A stretch of 64,000 bases of DNA from Dipteris shenzhenensis (GCA_047967505.1 CM106540.1); one strand, 5' to 3'. Shown: positions 48,701-61,028, counted from the stretch's first letter. The notes: generated by a model not told the origin, from the letters alone. Program-made: numbers and translations.

Positions 48701-51180
48701 GGAATGTTCTTGGAATCATCTAGGTATATGCTTCTGCCGTATTAGCAGACATGCAAATTTCTCCTTGCAAAAGTTTTCGCCCAAGTTGCAGCTTGTTGGT
48801 ATTGCGATGATTTTTTCTATCTTAATTGGTGCATTCCCCTATCAACAGCTACATGTAGATTTAGATGCTCATTTGAGAGTGACTCAAATGAAATCATTTA
48901 GACTTTACAAGCAGTTGTAGCTTGAATGAAGAGATTTGGACTACTTTTTAATTAGCCTTCTCCTTTAGTGCTAGCCTTCATCATGGCTCAGTTTGCCCTT
49001 CACCTCCAGAGTGCTAAGAGAAACTCAGTATGAAGACTTTGTATAAATGGATGCTCAAGTATGTGTGGGTGTGTGGATTTGTATGTGTGAGGGCATACTT
49101 TTATACTATGGTCTACACCCACTGTTGGCCGTTGATGATGTCACTACAGATGTCATAGTAGCTAGTCCTTGCTATGCGTAATGGAGTTTATGGTTTTCAA
49201 TCTTATGAGTGACTATCATGAGATCGAAACTACACTATATTGCGTTTTTAGAGGATGAGTTTGTATATGTTCTTGGATTCATCTAGGTATATGCTTCTGC
49301 CATATTAGTGGACATGCAAATTTCACCTTGTGATGTTTTTGTCCAAGTTGCGGCGTGCTAGTATTGCGATGATTATTTCTATCTGAAATGGTGCATTGCC
49401 CTATCAACTATCTTGAGATTTAGATGCTCGTTTGGGAGAGACTAAAATGAAATCGTTTAGACTTCACAAGCAGTTGTAGCTTGAATGAAGAGATTTGGAC
49501 TACTTTTTAATTAGCCTTCTCCTTTAGTGCTAGCCTTAGTGATGGCTGAGTTTGACCTTCACCTCTAGAGTGCCAACAGAAACTAGGTACAAAGACTTTG
49601 TATAAATGGATGCTCAAGTATGTGTGGGTGTCTGGATGCTCAAGTATGTGTGGGTGTGTGGATGCTTAAGTATGTGTGGGTGTGTGGATTTGCATGTGTG
49701 AGGGCATAACTTTTATACTATGGTCTACATGCACTATTGGGCGCTGATGATGTCAGTGCAGATGTCATAGTACCTAGTCCCTGCTATGCGTGATGGAATT
49801 TATGGTTTTCAATCTTATGAGTGTCTATCATGAGATCGAAACTGCACTATGTTACATTTTTAGAGGATGAGTTTGGGAATGTTCTTGGATTCATCTAGGT
49901 ATATGCTTCTGCCATATAAGCAGACATGCAATTTCACCTTGTGATGTTTTTGTCCAAGTTGCAGCCTGCTAGTATTGCGATGATTATATCTATCTTAAAT
50001 GGTGCATTGCCCTATCACCTAGATTTAGATTTAGATGCTCGTTTGGGAGAGATTAAAATGAAATCGTTTAGACTTCACAAGTAGTTGTAGCTTGAATGAA
50101 GATATTTGGGCTACTTTTTGATTAGCCTTCTCCTTTAGTGCTAGCCTTCATCATGGCTCAGTTTACCCTTCACCTCTCGAGTGCCAATAGAAACTTAGTA
50201 TGAAGACTTTGTATAAATGGATGCTCAAGTATGTGTGGGTGTGTGCATTTTTATGTGTGAGAGCAACCTTTTATACTATGGTCTACATGCACTGTTGGGC
50301 ATTGAGATGATGTCAATGGGGATGTCATAGTAGCTAGTACCTACTATGCATGATGGAGTTTATGGTTTTCAATCTTATGAGTGACTATCATGAGATCGAA
50401 ACTGCACTATGTTGCGTTTTTAGAGGATGAGTTTGGGAATGTTCTTGGAATTATCTAGATATATGCTTCTGCCATATAAACGGACATGCAAATTTCACCT
50501 TGTGATGTTTTCGTCCATGTTGCGGCTTGATTGTATTGCGATGATTATTTCTATCTTAAACAGTGCGTTGCCCTATAAATCACTAGATTTAGATTTAGAT
50601 GATCGTTTGGGAAAGACTAAAATGAAAACGTTTAGACTTCACAAGCAGTTGTAGCTTGAATGAAGAGATTTGGACTACTTTTTGATTAGCCTTGTTCTTT
50701 AGTGCTAGCCTTCGTCATGGCTTAGTTTACCCTTCACCTCCGCATTGCCAATGGATGCTCAAGTATGTGTGGGTGTGTGGATTTGTATGTGTGAGGGCAT
50801 ACTTTTATACTATGGTCTACACCCACTGTTGGGCACTGATGTCATTGGGGATGTCATAGTAGCTAGTCCCTGCTATGCGCGATGAAGTTTATGGTTTTCA
50901 ACCTTATAAGTGACTATCGTGAGATCAAAAGTGCACTATGTTGCATTTTTAGAGGATGAGTTTGGGAATGTTCTTGGATTCATCTATGTATATGCTTCTG
51001 TCGTATTAGCGGACATGAAAATTTCACCTTGTGAAGTTTTCATCCAAGTTGCGGCCTACTGGTATGGCAATGATTATTTTTATCTTAAATGGTGCGCTGC
51101 CATATTAGCTAGATTTAGATTTAAATGCTCGTTTGGGAGAGACTAAAATGAAATCATTTAGACTTCACAAGCAGTTGTAG
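45800..51180 (-). repeat. Higher-order duplication, ~3.6-kb offset
   Basis: The stretch ~45.8-47.5 kb is repeated at ~49.4-51.2 kb. Markers in both are CTTGAGATTTAGATGCTCG (45857, 49412), GAGATGATGTCRATGGGGAT followed by AGCTAGTACCTA (46687, 50305), and GGGCACTGATGTCAYTGGGG (47211, 50835). Offset is about 3.6 kb. Confidence 0.75.
49608..49687 (-). repeat. Three tandem 26-27-bp units inside a monomer
   Basis: The stretch GGATGCTCAAGTATGTGTGG plus GTGTCT/GTGTGT is present three times in a row, where other monomers have it once. A local slippage expansion. Confidence 0.95.
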
Positions 51181-52195
51181 CTTGAATGAAGAGATTTGGA
51201 CTACTTTTTGATTAGCCTTTTCCTTTAGTGCTAGCCTTTGTCATGGCTGAGTTTGCCCTTCAACTTCGGAGTGCCAACAGAACCTTAGTGCAAAGACTTT
51301 GTATAAATGGAAGCTCAAGTATGTGTGGGTATGTGCATTTGTATGTGTGAGAGCATACTTTTATACTATGGTCTACACCCACTGGTGGGCACTGAGATGA
51401 TGTCAGTGGGGATGTCATAGTAGCGAGTCCCTACTATGTGTGATGGAGTTTATGGTTTTCAATCTTATGAGTGACTGTTGTGAGATCAAAACTACACTAT
51501 GTTGCATTTTTAGAGGATGAGTTTGGGAATGTTCTTGGATTCATCTAGCTATGTGCTTTTGTCGTATAAGCGGACAAGCAAATTTCACCTTGTGAAGTTT
51601 TCATCCAAGTTGCGGCCTACTGGTATTGCGATGATTATTTCTATCTTAAATGGTGCATTGCCCTATCAACAACGAGACTTAGATTTAGATGATCATTTGG
51701 GAGAGACTAAAATGAAAACGTTTAGACTTCACAAATAGTTATAGCTTGAATGAAGAGATTTGGACTACTTTTTGATTAGCCTCCTCCTTTAGTGCTAGCC
51801 TTCGTCATGGCTTAGTTTTCCCTTCACCTTGTGAGTGCCAACAGAAACTCACTTCAAAGACTTTGTATAAATGAATGCTGAAGTATGTGTGGGTGTGTGG
51901 ATTTGCATGTGTGAAGGCATACTTTTATACTATGGTCTACATTCACTATTGGGCACTGATGATGTCACTTGGGATGTCTTTATCCTTGCTATGCATGATG
52001 GAGTTTATGGTTTTCAATCTTATGACTGACTATCGTGAGATCGAAACTGCAGCATGCTGTATATTTAGAGGATGAGTTTGGGAATGTTCTTGGATTCATC
52101 TAGGTATATGCTTCTGCCGTATAAGTGGACATGCAAATTTCACCTTTTGAAGTTTTCATCTAAGTTGCGGCCTGTTGGTATTGCGATGATTATTT

Positions 52196-54115
52196 ATATA
52201 TATGAAATTATGCTCAAGTACATGTATCAATGGATCTTTAAAAACGAAAGCTTCGATTAATTAAATCATTAGTATGCACCTGCTCACAGTGCTCGGGAAG
52301 AACAAAAGTATCACTTTCATCGGTCCAATGTTTGGTGGAGTCTATTGCAAAGAAACTGCTACTATCTTTTTTCACTATCGCATGGGGACCATTGCAAATA
52401 GTTCTAAACCATTTTACATCAATGATGAAAATACTTAATCATCTAAAATCAATTTCATAGATTTCGTGTATGGTTCCACAATAATCCAACTGTGAGAAGA
52501 GAAGATTAGTATGCGAAACACTTGCTCGGCTATCTTGTCTGAAGTTAGCCATGACTCCACAATCATATGTGACTCTCTTTGAATCGATGCGTTCCACATG
52601 AAAATGTCATCCATATGACCATAATGCACTGTACTTTTTATACTATAAAAGAGCATCATTAAAACAATGAAGATGCATCTATTTTATAGCGTATATTGCC
52701 ACAAATAATTTCTTAATTACGTCAAGACCTCTCTATTCACCCTCCAACAAGCTTGAATCCAGTCACCTGCCTTCAAATATGATGGTGGTAGATCAAGCTG
52801 ACCTCCACGTGTGAGATGGTTGAGCAGAAGGTATTGAGCATGACCTTCATAAAGATATTTCCTCATATGTTCGGAGTAGCATGCAAGCGATTTCAAACCC
52901 AGTCCACAAACAAGACAAGCATGGTACCCACTTGTAACAAGTCCTACATGCGTGCATGAATGTGTTAGTATAAGACATGCGTGCGAAAGAGAGTCATAAA
53001 AGCATAATACTATATCATACATATAGAGACACAACCACGTACTTGCGCACTCTCCATATCCTAGGTAGTCATGCATGGTCCACATTAAGATACCCCTGAC
53101 CAAAATATCATTGGTATGTCTAGGAGCTCTGGAAATATCAAAGACCTGCACGTCTCTCCATAATATCTATAACTCCTCTATCAAAGGTGCCATGTACACG
53201 TCCATATTTTTTGCCTTATACTTTCCTGGCACAAGTAGTGCAAGCATGAGGTGTCCCTTTTTTATTGTTAGCCATGGTGGGATATTGTAATTCACCACAA
53301 CTATGGGCCATGTTGACCAAGATGTCGAGCATAACCGGAAAGGATTCACGCCGTCCACGGCGAGCCCAAGATGTAAGTTGCATGGCTCTCTCACATAGTT
53401 CGGCCACTAATTGTATATATGCTTCCAAGCTGCACAATCTACAGGAATCCTCAATGTGTCATCAGTGGACCGATGAGATGCATGCCATGTCATCAACTCC
53501 GCTATGGATTTGCATCGGAACATGTGTTGTATTCTTGCAATGATGGGAAAGTGTCTTAAGACCTTTACCGGTATTCGCTCACCCTATCCGCTCACCCTGT
53601 AAGTCATCTCTATATCGTTGTTCTGCACACTTTGGACAACTAGCCAAATCTCCATGCTCACAACGAAACAGAATACAATCATTATGGCAAGCATGGATGG
53701 TATCATAATCCATACTCACCATTGTTAGCATCTTTTTCGCTTCATATCTTGATGCGGGCATGGTATTTGGTGCAGGCAACATCTTCTGGAGCAACCTATC
53801 ACAATTCAAACATACATAGGCTTCGAACAATGATGATTCGGTACATTAATCCATACATGATGATTCTCAAAACAAACAATATCCAAATAATGAGTCAAAT
53901 TAATGCAAGAGCTAACCTCATTAAGGCCGAGACACTTGTATCTGACCACCCATACTTTACTTGTAGATTTAAGATTAAGAGACAAGCACGTAGTTTAAAC
54001 ATCTTAGCACCCTCGTACAATTGTGTTGATTGCAACTCTCGCATTTTGACCTCAGAATCTGACATCACATGTACATGGGATGTAGTGCCCCTAAAAATAG
54101 AATCCATCATGTTGA
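52196..54115 (-). pseudogene. CACTA TNP2-like transposase fragment III
   Basis: On the minus strand from 54115: an N-terminal TNP2 stretch (QLYEGAKMFKLRACLLIL, YGWSD), the catalytic-region core (PF02992-like) from 53830 with YEAKKML, HACHNDC, LASCPKC and RYRDDL, then IPVKVLRHFPIIARI, MTWHASHRSTDDTLR, LHLGLAVDGVNPF, STWPIVVVNYNIPPWL, PGKYKAKNMDVYMAPLIEEL, MWTMHDYLGYGEC, GYHACLVCGLG and GHAQYLLLNH to about 52740. There it jumps to the intron and exon of the 39.2-kb fragment (HMDDIF, QRESHMIVESWL) and a DUF4216-like tail (YCGTIHEIYEID, VKWFRTICNGPHAIVKKD, DTFVLPEHCEQV) to ~52262. The DUF4218 part is deleted. A TAG interrupts the core at ~53407 (N*WPNYV). Non-functional. The right end fuses to satellite at 54115. 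Confidence 0.85.
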
Positions 54116-56026
54116 CACAAGGTGAAATTCGCATGTCCGCGAATATGGCAGAAGCATATACCTAGATGAATCCAAGAACATACCCAAACTCATCCTTTAA
54201 AAATGCAACATGGTGCAGTTTCAATCTCATGATAGTCAGTCATAAGATTGAAAACCATAAACTCCATCACGCATAGTAGGGACCAACTACTATGACATCC
54301 CCACCACTGATGTCATGAGTGCCCAATAGTGGGTGTAGACCATAGTATAAAAGTATGCTCTCAGACATACAAATCCACACACCCACACATACATGAGCAT
54401 CCATTTATACAAAGTCTTCATATTGAGTTTCTTTCGGCATTCCGGAGGTGAAGGGCAAACTCAACCATGACAAAGATTGAAAACCATAAACTCCATCATG
54501 CATAGTAGGAACCAACTACCATGACATCCCCACCGTTGACATCATCAGTGCCCAACTGTGGGTATAGACCATACTATAAAAGTATGCTCTTACATATACA
54601 AACCCGCACACCCACACATACTTGAGCATCTGTTTATACAAAGTCTTTGTATTGAGTTTCTATCAGCAATCCAGAGTGAAGGGCAAACTCAGCCAAGATG
54701 AAGGCTAGTACTAAAAAAGAAGGCTAATCAGAAAGTAGTCCAAATCTCTTCATTCAAGATACAACTACTTGTGAAGTCTAAACGATTTCATTTTAATCTC
54801 TCCCAAACGAGCATCTAAATTTAAATCTAGCTGCTGATAGGGCAATGCACCATTTAAAATAGAAATAATCATCGCAATATCAGCAGGCCGCAACTTGGAC
54901 AAAGTATTCACAAGGTAAATCTTGCATGTCCGCTAATACGGCAGAAGCATATACCTAGATGAATCCAAGAAGATTCCCAAACTCATCCTCAAAAAACACA
55001 ACATAGTGCAGTTTCAATCTCACGATAGTCACTCATAAGATTGAAAAACCATAAATTCCATCACGCATAGCAGGGACTAGCTACTATGACATCCCAAGTA
55101 ACATCATCGACATCCAACAGTGGGTGTAGACCATATTATAAAAGTATGCTCTCACACATACAAATCCACACATCCACACATACTTGAGCATCCATTTATA
55201 CAAAGTCTTTGTACTGAGTTTCTGTCAGCACTCCAGAGGTGAAGGGAAACCTCAGCCATGACGAAGGCTAGCACTAAAGGAAAAGGTTGATCAAAAAGTA
55301 GTCCAAATCCCTTCATTCAACCCATTCGCCCACACATATACCTAGATGAGTCCAAGAACATTCCCGAACTCATCCTCTAAAAATGCAACATAGTGGAATT
55401 TCAATCTCATGATAGTCACTCATAATATTGAAAACCATAAACTCCATCACGCATAGCATGGACTAGCTACTATGACATCCCCACTGATGTCATCTTAGTG
55501 CCCAATAATGGGTGTAGACCATAGTATAAAAGTATGCTCTCACACATACAAATACACACATCCACACATACTTGAGCATCCATTTATACAAATTCTTCAT
55601 ACCGAGCTTCTGTCGACACTTCGGAGGTGAAGGGTAAACTCAACCATGGTGAAGGGTAGCACTAAAGGAGAAAGCTAATCAAAAAGTAGTCCAAATCTCT
55701 TCATTCAAGCTACAACTGCTTGTGAAGTCGAAACGATTTCATTTCATCTCTCCCAAATGAGCATCTAAATCAAAATCTAGCTGATAGGGCAACACACCAT
55801 TTAAGATAGAAATAATTATTGCAATACCAACATGCCGCAACTTGGATGAAAACTTCACAAGGTGAAATTTGCATGTCCGCTAATACGGCAAAAGCATATA
55901 CATAGATTAATCCAAGAACATTCCCAAACTCATCCTCTAGGAACACAACATAGTGCAATTTCAATCTCACGATAGTCACTCATGAGATTGAAAACCATAA
56001 ACTCCATCATGCATAGCAGGGACTAG
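54116..56026 (+). repeat. Satellite array segment H, promoter strand +
   Basis: About 3.5 monomers, with a partial duplication (two AAACTCCATCA regions, 54263 and 54487) and the ACCCATTCGCCC deletion variant at ~55320 shared with ~21320 and ~58145. It breaks at GACTAGCCACT, where a small foreign insert begins. Confidence 0.95.
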
Positions 56027-56222
56027 CCACTTAGAACTCCCACGGGGGATTCACTAGTAGTAATAAGGAGACATCACTTGCTTGCAATAAATATATGAAA
56101 TATCCCCTTATCTACCCCCTATTTATGGGACCTTACCTTATAAAATGTACCTTCCTTCCCTTATATAACCCCCCTCCCTTACACTGACGTGATAAACCCT
56201 AGTGGACCCCTAGGAGAAATCC
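56027..56222. other. ~195-bp non-satellite insert
   Basis: Sequence unlike the monomer: it begins TAGAACTCCCACGGGGGATT and ends CCTAGTGGACCCCTAGGAG. The ends are loosely inverted (CACTAG / CTAGTG and GGGGGA / CCCC), and the middle holds TTATATAACCCCCCTCCC. The flanking monomer has lost about 11 bp of ATGACATCCCC. It could be a degraded MITE or other small insertion. I do not recognise it. Confidence 0.5.
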
Positions 56223-58923
56223 ACACTGACATCAGCAGTGCCCAACAAGGGGTGTAGACCATAGTATAAAAGTATGCTGTCACACATACAAATCCACACA
56301 CCCACACATATGTGAGCATCCATTTATACAAAGTCTTCATACTGAGTTTCTGTCAACACTCCAAAGGTGAAGGGCAAACTCAGCCATGACGAAGGCTAGC
56401 ACTAAACAAGAAGCCTAATCAAAAAGTAGTCCAAATCTCTTCATTCAAGCTACAACTACTTGTGAAGTCTAAACGATTTCATTTTAGTCTCTCCCAAAAA
56501 AGCATCTAAATCTAAATCTAGCTGATAGGGCAACGCACCATTTAAGATAGAAATAATCATCACAATACCAACAGGCCGCAACTTGGATGAAAACTTCATT
56601 CAAGCTACAACTACTTATGAAGTCTAAACGATTTCATTTTAGTCTCTCCCAAATGAGCATCTAAATCTAAATCTAGCTGATAGGGCAATGCACCATTTTG
56701 AGATAGAAATAATCATCGCAATTCTAGCAGGTCGCAACTTGGACGAAAACTTCACAAGGTGAAATTTGCATGTCCGCCAAGATGGCAGAAGCATATACCT
56801 AGATGAATCCAAGAACATTCCCAAAGTCATCCTCTAAAAATGCAACATGGTGCAGTTTCAATCACACAATAGTCAATCATAAGATTGAAAACCATAAAAT
56901 CCATCACGCATAATAGGGACCAACTACTATGACATCCCCACCACTGACGTCATCAGTGCCCAACAGTCGGTGTGTGCTCTCACACATACAATTCCACACA
57001 CCCACAAACATTTGAGCATCCATTTATACAGAGTCTTTGTACTAAGTTTCCGTCGACACTCTGGAGGTGAAGGGAAAACTCAGCCATGATGAAGGCTAGC
57101 ACTAAAGGAGAGGGCTAATAAAAAATTAATCCAAATCTCTTCATTCAAACTACAACTGCTTGTGAAGTCTAAATGATTTCATTTAAGTCAGTCCCAAGCG
57201 AGCATCTAAATCTAAATCCTTATGATAGGGCAATGCACCATTTAAGATAGAAATAATCATTGCAGTACCACCATGCCTCAACTTGGACGAAAACTTCACA
57301 AGGTGAAATTTGCATGTCCGCTAATACAACAAAAGCATATACATAGATGAATCCAAAAACATTCCCAAACTCATCCTCTAAGAACACAACATAGTGCAAT
57401 TTCAATCTCATGATAGTCACTCATAAGATTGAAAACCATAAACTCCATCATGCCTATATAGCAGGGACTAGCTACTATGAAATCCCTACTAACATCATCG
57501 GCGCCCAACAGTGGGTGTAGACCATAGTATAAAAGTATGCTCTCACACATACAAATCCACACACCCACACATACTTGAGCATCCATTTATACAAAGTCTT
57601 CGTAATGAGTTTCTGTCGGCACTCTGGAGGTGAAGGGCAAACTGAGCCATGACAAAGGCTAGCACTAAAGGAGAACACTAATAAAAAAGTAGTCCAAATA
57701 AACCAGCAAACCGCAAGTTGGACGAAAACTTCACATGGTGAAATTTGCATGTTCGCTAATACAGTAGAAGCATATACCTAGATGAATCCAAGAAGATTCC
57801 CAAACTCATCCTCTAAAAATGCAACACAGTGCAGTTTCGATCTCACGATAGTCACTCATAAGATGGAAAACCATAAACTCCATCATGCATAGCAGGGACT
57901 AGCTACTATGACATCCCCACTAACATCATCAACGCCCAACAATGGGAGTAGACCATAGTAGAAAAGTATTCTCTCACACATACAAATCCACACATCCACA
58001 CATACTTGAGCATCCATTTATACAAAGTCTTTGTACTGAGTTTTTGTCAGCACCCCGGAGGTGAAGGGAAACTCAGGCATGACGAAGGCTAGCACTAAAG
58101 GAAAAGGCTAATCAAAAAGTAGTCCAAATCTTTTCATTCAACCCACTCACCCACACGTATACCTAGATGAATCCAAGAACATTCCCGAATTCATCCTTTA
58201 AAAATGCAACATAGTGGAATTTCAATCTCATGATAGTCACTCATAAGATTGAAAACCATAAACTCCATCATGCATAGCAGGGACTAGCTGCTATGACATC
58301 CCCACTGACGTCATCTCAACGCCCAACATTGGGTGTAGACCATAGTATGAAAGTATGCTCTCACACATACAAATCCACACTCCCACACATACTTGAGCAT
58401 CCATTTATACAGAGTCTTCGTATTAAGTTTCTGTCGGCACTCTGGAGGTGAAGGGCAAACTCAGCCATGACAAAGGCTAACACTAAAGGGGAGGCTAATC
58501 CAAAAGTAGTCCAAATCTCTTCCTAAAGCTACAACTGCTTGTGAAGTCTAAACGATTTTATTTTAGTCTCTCCCAAACGAGCATTTGAATCTAAATCTTG
58601 CTATTGATAGGGCAAATAATTTTTTAAGATAGAAATAATCATGGCAATACCAGCATGCCGCAACTTGGACGAAAACTTCACAAGGTGAAATTTGCATGTC
58701 CGCTAATATAGCAGAAGCATATACCTAGATGAATCCAAAAACATTCCCAAACTAATCCTCTCAAAACACAACGTAGTACAGTTTCAATCTCATGATAGTC
58801 ACTCATAAGATTGAAAACCATAAACTCTATCACGCATAGCATGGACAAGCTACTATGACATCCCCATTGATGTCATCGGCACCCAATAGTGGGTGTAGAC
58901 CATAGTATAAAAGTATGCTCTCA
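56223..58923 (+). repeat. Satellite array segment I, promoter strand +
   Basis: About 4.5 monomers with two undecayed TGACGTCA sites (56946, 58306) and a partial monomer duplication near 56600. It ends mid-monomer at GTATGCTCTCA. Confidence 0.95.
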
Positions 58924-59829
58924 ATACTATGGTTAATAGCCACTGTTGGACATTGAGATGACATCATTGGGGACGTCTATGCGTGATGGAGTTTATGGTT
59001 TTCAATCTTATGAGTGACTATCGTGAGATTAAAATTCCACTATGTTGCATTTTTAGAGGATGAGTTTGGGAATTTTCTTGGATTCATCTAGGTATAGGTG
59101 TGGGTGTGTACATTGAATGAAGAGATTTGGACTACTTTTTTATTAGCCTTTTCCTTTAGTGCTAGCCTTCGTCATGGCTGACTTTGCCCTTCACCTCTGG
59201 AGTGCTAACACAAACTCAGTACAATGACTTTGTATAAATGGATGCTCAAGTATGTGTGGGTGTGTGGATTTGTATGTGTGAGAGCATACTTTTATACTAT
59301 GGTCTACACCCACTATTGGGCACCAATGATGTCAGTGGGGATTTCATAGTAGCTAGTCCTGCTATGCGTGATGGAGTTTCTGGTTTTCAATCTTATGAGT
59401 GACTATCATGAGATTGAAATTGCACTATGTTGTGTTCTTAGAGGATGAGTTTGGGAATGTTTTTGGATTCATCTATGTATATGCTTCTGTCGTATTAGCG
59501 GACGTGCAAATTTCACCTTGTGAAGTTTTCATCCAAGTTGAGGCGTGGTGGTATTGCAATGATTATTTCTATCTTAAATGGTGTATTGCCCTATCATCTA
59601 GATTTAGATTTAGATGCTCGCTTGGGAGAGACTAAAATGAACTCGTTTAGATTTCATAAGCAGTTGTAGCTTGAATGAAGAGATTTGGACTACTTTTTGA
59701 TTAGCCCTCTCCTTTAGTGCTAGCCTTCGTCATGGCTAAGTTTGCCCTTCACCTCCGGAGTGCTGATAGAAACGCAATACAAAGATTTTGTATAAATGGA
59801 TGCTGAAGTATGTGTGGGTGTGTGCATTT
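58924..59829 (-). repeat. Satellite, inverted piece J
   Basis: The orientation flips at ATACTATGGTTAATAG. About 1.6 monomers, with a deletion variant near 59100 (GGTATAGGTGTGGGTG). It flips back at 59829, where GTGTGTGCATTT meets CTCACACATAC. Confidence 0.95.
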
Positions 59830-60771
59830 CTCACACATACAAATCCATACACCCATGCATCCTGGAGCATCCATTTATACAAAGTCTTCATAGTGAGTTT
59901 CTGTCTGCACTCCGGAGGTAAAGGGCAAACTCAGCCATGATGAAGGCTAGCACTAAAGGAGAAGGCTAATCAAAAAGTAGTCCAAATCTCTTCATTCAAG
60001 CTACAACCGCTTGTGAAGTCTAAACGATTTCATTTTAGTCTGTCCCAAACCAACATCTAAATATAAATTTAGCTGATAGGGCAATGCACCATTTAAGATG
60101 GAAATAATCATCACAATACCAATAGGCCGCAAGTTGGACGAGAACTTCATAAGGTGAAATTTGCATGTCCGCTAATACGGCAGAAGCATATACCTAGATG
60201 AATCCAAGAACATTCCCAAACTCATCCTCTAAAAATACAACATAGTGTAGTTTTGATTTCACGATAGTCACTCATAAGATGGAAAACCATAAACTCCATC
60301 ATGCATAGCAGGGACTAGCTACTATGACGTCCCCACTAACATCATCGACGCCCAATGGTGGGAGTAGACCATAGTATAAAAGTATTCTCTCACACATACA
60401 AATCCACACACCCACACATACTTGAGCATCCATTTATACAAAGTCTTTGTACTGAGTTTTTGTCAGCACTCTGGAGCTGAAGGGAAAACTTAGCCATGAC
60501 GAAGGCTAGCACTAAAGGAGAAGGCTAATCACAAAGTAGTCCAAATCTATTTGTTCACACTATAATTGCTTATGAAGTCTAAACGATTTCATTTTAGTCT
60601 CTCCCAAACAAGCATCTAAATATAAATCTAGCTGTTGATAGGGCAAGGCACCGTCTAAGATAGAAATAATCATCGCAATACCAGCAAGCTGCAACTTGGA
60701 TGAAAACCTCACAAGGTGAAATTTGCATATCCGCTAATATGGCAGAAGCATATACCTAGATGAATCCGAGA
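59830..60771 (+). repeat. Satellite, piece K, promoter strand +
   Basis: About 1.7 monomers. The first starts right after the TATA region, so its own TATA box is missing. Ends at GATGAATCCGAGA. Confidence 0.95.
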
Positions 60772-61028
60772 AGTTTGGGAGAGACTAAAATAAAATCGTT
60801 TAGACTTCACAAGTAGTTGTAGCTTGAATGAAGAGATTTGGACTACTTTCTGATTAGCCTGCTCCTTTAGTTCTAGCCTGCATCATGGCTGAGTTTGCCC
60901 TTCATCTCTGGAGTGCCAACAAAAACTCAGTACAAAGACTTTGTATAAATGGATGCTCAAGTATGTGTGGGTGTGTGCATTTGTATGTGTGAGAGCATAC
61001 TCTTATACTATGGTCTACACCCACTATT
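60772..61028 (-). repeat. Satellite, piece L, promoter strand -
   Basis: A half monomer starting AGTTTGGGAGAGACTAAAAT and ending CACCCACTAT, where the copia-2 LTR is inserted. Confidence 0.95.

Larger units (their letters stand above)
40487..52195 (-). repeat. Satellite array segment G, promoter strand -
   Basis: About 21 monomers. The part to about 44.8 kb mirrors the left window edge (for example CATGAAAACTTC at 44348-44359 against 438-449). Beyond that the array continues with its own higher-order duplications. It ends in GATGATTATTTATATATATG at about 52195, where the third CACTA fragment begins. No gene is present. Confidence 0.95.

Noticed and set aside
1-61028. Recurring 60-80-codon frames in the satellite, mainly on the strand opposite the TATA box (for example reading GNVLGFIYVYAS or YVWVCGFVCVRAYFYTMVY)
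   Set aside because: Their recurrence follows the monomer copy number. Frames are broken at variable positions by indels and CpG transitions, and I see no bias toward silent changes.
1-61028. Regularly spaced repeats as a possible CRISPR array
   Set aside because: Units are ~555 bp with no unique spacers, in plant DNA.
1-61028. Satellite as rDNA intergenic-spacer promoter repeats
   Set aside because: No rRNA gene sequence in the window, and the TATA box is TATAAAAG rather than the plant Pol I start motif.
1-61028. Satellite as an endogenous pararetrovirus leader
   Set aside because: The TATA, bZIP site and short first ORF are suggestive, but no viral coding sequence or tRNA-Met primer site is found within the monomers.
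1-61028. Satellite as a centromere repeat
   Set aside because: Monomer length, frequent inversions and embedded transposons neither prove nor support it. Only CENH3 mapping could decide.
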